Shown here in pieces: positions 15,361 to 17,594 of a stretch of 17,594 nt of DNA (its first letter is position 1; each line of letters opens with the position of its first letter). Source of the DNA: Deltaproteobacteria bacterium (GTDB lineage: Bacteria; Desulfobacterota; Binatia; Binatales; Binataceae); assembly GCA_021786815.1 (NCBI GenBank), contig JAJYMR010000314.1, forward strand, positions 1 to 17,594, written 5' to 3'. Below the pieces are notes generated by a model. That model was not told the DNA's origin. It did not search any database and saw only the letters and a program-made list of their open reading frames with translations. The position numbers were made by a program, and so were the translations under genes.

Positions 15361-16581
15361 TCAGTTCGCAGTGGCGCGGCGCTTGAGCAGGGCGTCAACG
15401 TCGAACTTGAAGAGCCGCGCCGCGTTGAGGCCGAGAATCCTCGCGCGATGCTCGTCGGCAAGCCCGCCCATCTGGCGCTCGATCGCCTCGGCGGAATGCG
15501 GCCACGAACCTTCATGATGCGGATAATCGTTGGCCCACAGGAAATTATCGACCAGGCCGTACCTGAGCGCGAGGTCGAGTCCGACGCGATCCTCCTGGAA
15601 GGAAGCGAAACCGTGCTCGTGGAAATATTCGCTCGGCAGTTTCCGGAGCTTCGGGAAGGCCCACATGTGATGCTTGCGATAGGCCTCGTCCATCGCTTCG
15701 AGCGCCCACGGAACCCATCCGATACCCGACTCGATCGCGGCGAAGCGAAGCCCGGGAAATCTCTCCAGCACGCCCGAGCCGCACATGTGCGCAACCGGCT
15801 CGATAGTCGGCACCAGCGAATGCGAAACGTAGTTGATCACGGCGCCGCCGTCCTTGCGCGCCGCGCGCGGATCGCGCCCGGTCGAAACGTGAAACGTGAT
15901 GGGCAGGTCGGCATCCTGGATCGCCGCCCACATCGGATCGAATAACGGCAGGTTGTAATTCGGATGGCGCGCGTCGTGCGGGCCGAAAATCGGCTTGCAC
16001 GGCAGCGTCAGGCCCCGAAAGCCCATCTTCGCCACGCGCTTTATCTCGGCGATTGCGCTTTCGATATCGGCGGTCGCAATCGCCGCCATCGGCGACATCC
16101 GATCGTTGTACGGCCCGAACGTCTCCCACGCCCAATCGTTGTAAACGCGGCACTGGGCCGCGGCGAAGCGCGCGTCGGACGTGGCCCACATCATCAGGCC
16201 CTTGTTTGGGAAAATTATCTCCGCGTCGACGCCGTCGAGCGCCATGTCCTTGAGCCGCTCGGCCGGGTCGGCACCCGCCTTCGCGCGCACGCGGTCCTCG
16301 CCTTCGAGCGCCGAATCGAGCAGGCGCGAGCGCTGCCATCCCTCGGAGATCTGCCACTTCACGCCGTTTTCATCGATTTCGATCCGCGGCAGGCGATCGC
16401 GGAATTCGCGGTCGATTCGTTCGTACCAGAGATTGGAGGGCTCGTTGCAGTGGGAGTCGGCCGAGATCATCAGGTACCTGTCGGGATCGCCGGGCCGCGC
16501 GGTGCGTTTCCAGCCGAGATGCCCCGGCGTCTCAAGCCTCCAGCGATTGGGCTGATTTACCGCCTCGATGGTCTCGCTCAT
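15361..16581 (-). CDS. Amidohydrolase family 2 (ACMSD-like) metal-dependent hydrolase
   Basis: TIM-barrel metallohydrolase or decarboxylase of 406 residues related to 2-amino-3-carboxymuconate semialdehyde decarboxylase. Metal-site residues are visible: ISADSHCNEPSNLW (39-52; Asp42, His44, Glu47), PITFHVSTG (227-235; His231) and LWANDYPHHEGSWPHS (348-363; Asp352). Other typical segments are AEIIFPNKGLMMW and GFRGLTLPCKP. Such enzymes act on aromatic or cyclic carboxylic intermediates, but many members in GC-rich environmental bacteria are uncharacterised. AAGGAGG ends 5 nt before the ATG, an excellent ribosome site. It lies 233 bp downstream of the hopene cyclase on the same strand, with an inverted repeat in between, so co-transcription is uncertain. 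Confidence 0.93.
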   Translation of the reverse strand: MSETIEAVNQPNRWRLETPGHLGWKRTARPGDPDRYLMISADSHCNEPSNLWYERIDREFRDRLPRIEIDENGVKWQISEGWQRSRLLDSALEGEDRVRAKAGADPAERLKDMALDGVDAEIIFPNKGLMMWATSDARFAAAQCRVYNDWAWETFGPYNDRMSPMAAIATADIESAIAEIKRVAKMGFRGLTLPCKPIFGPHDARHPNYNLPLFDPMWAAIQDADLPITFHVSTGRDPRAARKDGGAVINYVSHSLVPTIEPVAHMCGSGVLERFPGLRFAAIESGIGWVPWALEAMDEAYRKHHMWAFPKLRKLPSEYFHEHGFASFQEDRVGLDLALRYGLVDNFLWANDYPHHEGSWPHSAEAIERQMGGLADEHRARILGLNAARLFKFDVDALLKRRATAN

Positions 16582-16586
16582 GATCG

Positions 16587-16593
16587 CCTCCTT
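16587..16593 (-). promoter_or_regulatory. Consensus Shine-Dalgarno of the amidohydrolase
   Basis: AAGGAGG followed by CGATC and the ATG at 16581. It is the strongest ribosome site in the window and fixes this start. Confidence 0.8.
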
Positions 16594-16702
16594 CGCGGCG
16601 GAGCTTTCGTTCAGAACAGCGTTGCCGCCCCAATCCGGGATGTTAATCGAACGCGGGCGCAGGCTGTCAAGGGAAAACTTCGCAGGCGTTTTCCCGTCCG
16701 CC

Positions 16703-16755
16703 GTTTCTTGCGCGGCCGGGACCCGGATGTCCGCGCTCCACGCGCGTCAAGAAAC
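16703..16755. repeat. Long inverted repeat between hopene cyclase and amidohydrolase genes
   Basis: GTTTCTTG (16703-16710) pairs with CAAGAAAC (16748-16755), and after one bulged T the stem continues as CGCG/CGCG, giving 12 paired bases. The loop contains a smaller palindrome, CCGGG-A-CCCGG (16716-16726). It could act as a structured transcript end for the cyclase gene, although no T-run follows on the minus strand, or as a protein site upstream of the amidohydrolase. Confidence 0.45.
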
Positions 16756-16814
16756 TAAGGAGCGGAGGAACGGCGCCCAGGCTGCTGCCCCGGCCGGGAT
16801 ACGTCAGTGCCCGC

Positions 16815-17594
16815 TCAGTTCGCTGCGATCTTCGCGACTCGCGCGCGGAACTGGCCAAGCGCCATCAGCGGGAAATAATGCGGATAGAGGTAGTAGCGCA
16901 TGTAGAAATGGTTCGGAAATCCGTTGCCGGTGAACTCGCGCTCGTCCCATCCGCCCGAGGCGTTCTGGCGCTCGACCAGCCATCGCACTCCCTTTAACAC
17001 GCTTTCGCCGAGCGTGTCCTCGCCCGCGAGCAGTCCGAGCAGCGCCCACGCGGTCTGCGACGCGGTGCTCGCTCCCCTGCCCCACCATGCGGGGTCGCGG
17101 TCGCTCAGAGGGCTCTCGCCCCATCCGCCGTCGGCGTTCTGCTTCGACTTGAGCCATTCGACCGCGCGCTTCACCATCGGCTGCGAAAGCTCGAACCCGA
17201 TGGCGCGCAAGCCGGCGAGCGCGGAAAACGTGCCGTAGATGTGATTTACGCCCCATCGCCCCCACCATGAACCTTCCGCCGACTGCTCGCGCCTGAGCCA
17301 TTCGATAGCGCGCCGTGCCACGGGATGGTCGGCGCTATAGCCGAGCGTCCCCATCATCTCCAGCACGCGCCCGGTGAGGTCGGGGCACGACGGATCGGTC
17401 ACGGCTTCCACGTCGGCGAGTGGCAGATGGTTGAGCCAGCGATGGTCGGTGTCGGGATCGAAGGCGGCAAATCCGCCGTCGCGCGATTGCATCCCCATCG
17501 TCCAATTCGCGCCGGCCTCGATCGCATGGCGCATCGCGCCCGTGCCGGCGCGACCCTCTGCGGCGCCGGCCAGAACCGCGACGATAACCGCCGA
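16815..17594 (-). CDS. shc: Squalene-hopene cyclase, C-terminal 259 residues (5' end beyond window)
   Basis: Membrane-associated triterpene cyclase that converts squalene to hopene, the first committed step of hopanoid synthesis. The frame is open to the right edge. Visible QW-type repeats are WTMGMQSRDGGFAAFD, WLRREQSAEGSWWGRWG, WLKSKQNADGGWGES and WLVERQNASGGWDE. Other family marks are DPSCPDLTGRVLEMMG, GVNHIYGTF, TASQTAWALLGLLAG and TGNGFPNHFYMRYYLYPHYF near the C terminus. The first visible residues, SAVIVAVLAG, align just after the catalytic DxDD motif, so the acid motif itself is outside the window. C-terminal length is normal. Confident in family; other hopanoid genes are not in view. 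Confidence 0.95.
   Translation of the reverse strand, partial: SAVIVAVLAGAAEGRAGTGAMRHAIEAGANWTMGMQSRDGGFAAFDPDTDHRWLNHLPLADVEAVTDPSCPDLTGRVLEMMGTLGYSADHPVARRAIEWLRREQSAEGSWWGRWGVNHIYGTFSALAGLRAIGFELSQPMVKRAVEWLKSKQNADGGWGESPLSDRDPAWWGRGASTASQTAWALLGLLAGEDTLGESVLKGVRWLVERQNASGGWDEREFTGNGFPNHFYMRYYLYPHYFPLMALGQFRARVAKIAAN

Noticed and set aside
1..17594. CRISPR arrays, insertion sequences, prophage or defence genes
   Set aside because: No spaced direct-repeat array, transposase, integrase or phage-like gene was seen on either strand.

Overview
The window is about 17.6 kb of GC-rich bacterial chromosome. The organism is clearly Gram-negative: it has a complete tripartite RND efflux operon, including an outer-membrane lipoprotein channel. 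It also makes hopanoids, because the C-terminal part of a squalene-hopene cyclase runs off the right edge. Two acyl-CoA dehydrogenases of different subfamilies, a DUF1329 protein and an ACMSD-like amidohydrolase suggest a soil or sediment heterotroph from a deep 'deltaproteobacteria-like' lineage (Binatota would fit). That placement is a low-confidence inference; no rRNA, tRNA or other phylogenetic marker is present.

Left third (1-6089, all minus strand): one efflux operon in the order RND permease, membrane-fusion protein, outer-membrane factor. The fusion-protein and channel genes overlap in a TAATG junction. The channel gene is open at the left edge. The permease belongs to a subgroup that lacks most of the classical proton-relay residues.

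Middle gap (6090-7410): 1.3 kb with no convincing gene. It holds a weak ORF with a signal-peptide-like N terminus, two short inverted repeats, and three heptamers spaced exactly 11 bp apart, the geometry of PhoB/OmpR-family sites.

Central part (7411-12485): an ICMT-type membrane methyltransferase and an acyl-CoA dehydrogenase on the plus strand converge on a DUF1329 protein with a Tat signal and an ACAD10/11-like acyl-CoA dehydrogenase on the minus strand. A GC-rich hairpin lies between the last two. The plus-strand dehydrogenase appears to lack both known positions of the catalytic glutamate.

Right part (12783-17594): a helical protein with a roughly 17-residue repeat, an exported SRPBCC-like protein and a RimJ/RimL-type acetyltransferase (plus strand), then an amidohydrolase and the partial hopene cyclase (minus strand). 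No mobile element, CRISPR array, tRNA or rRNA was seen. The window looks mostly like ordinary metabolic chromosome; the best leads are the atypical catalytic residues, the 17-residue repeat protein and the 11-bp-periodic site.
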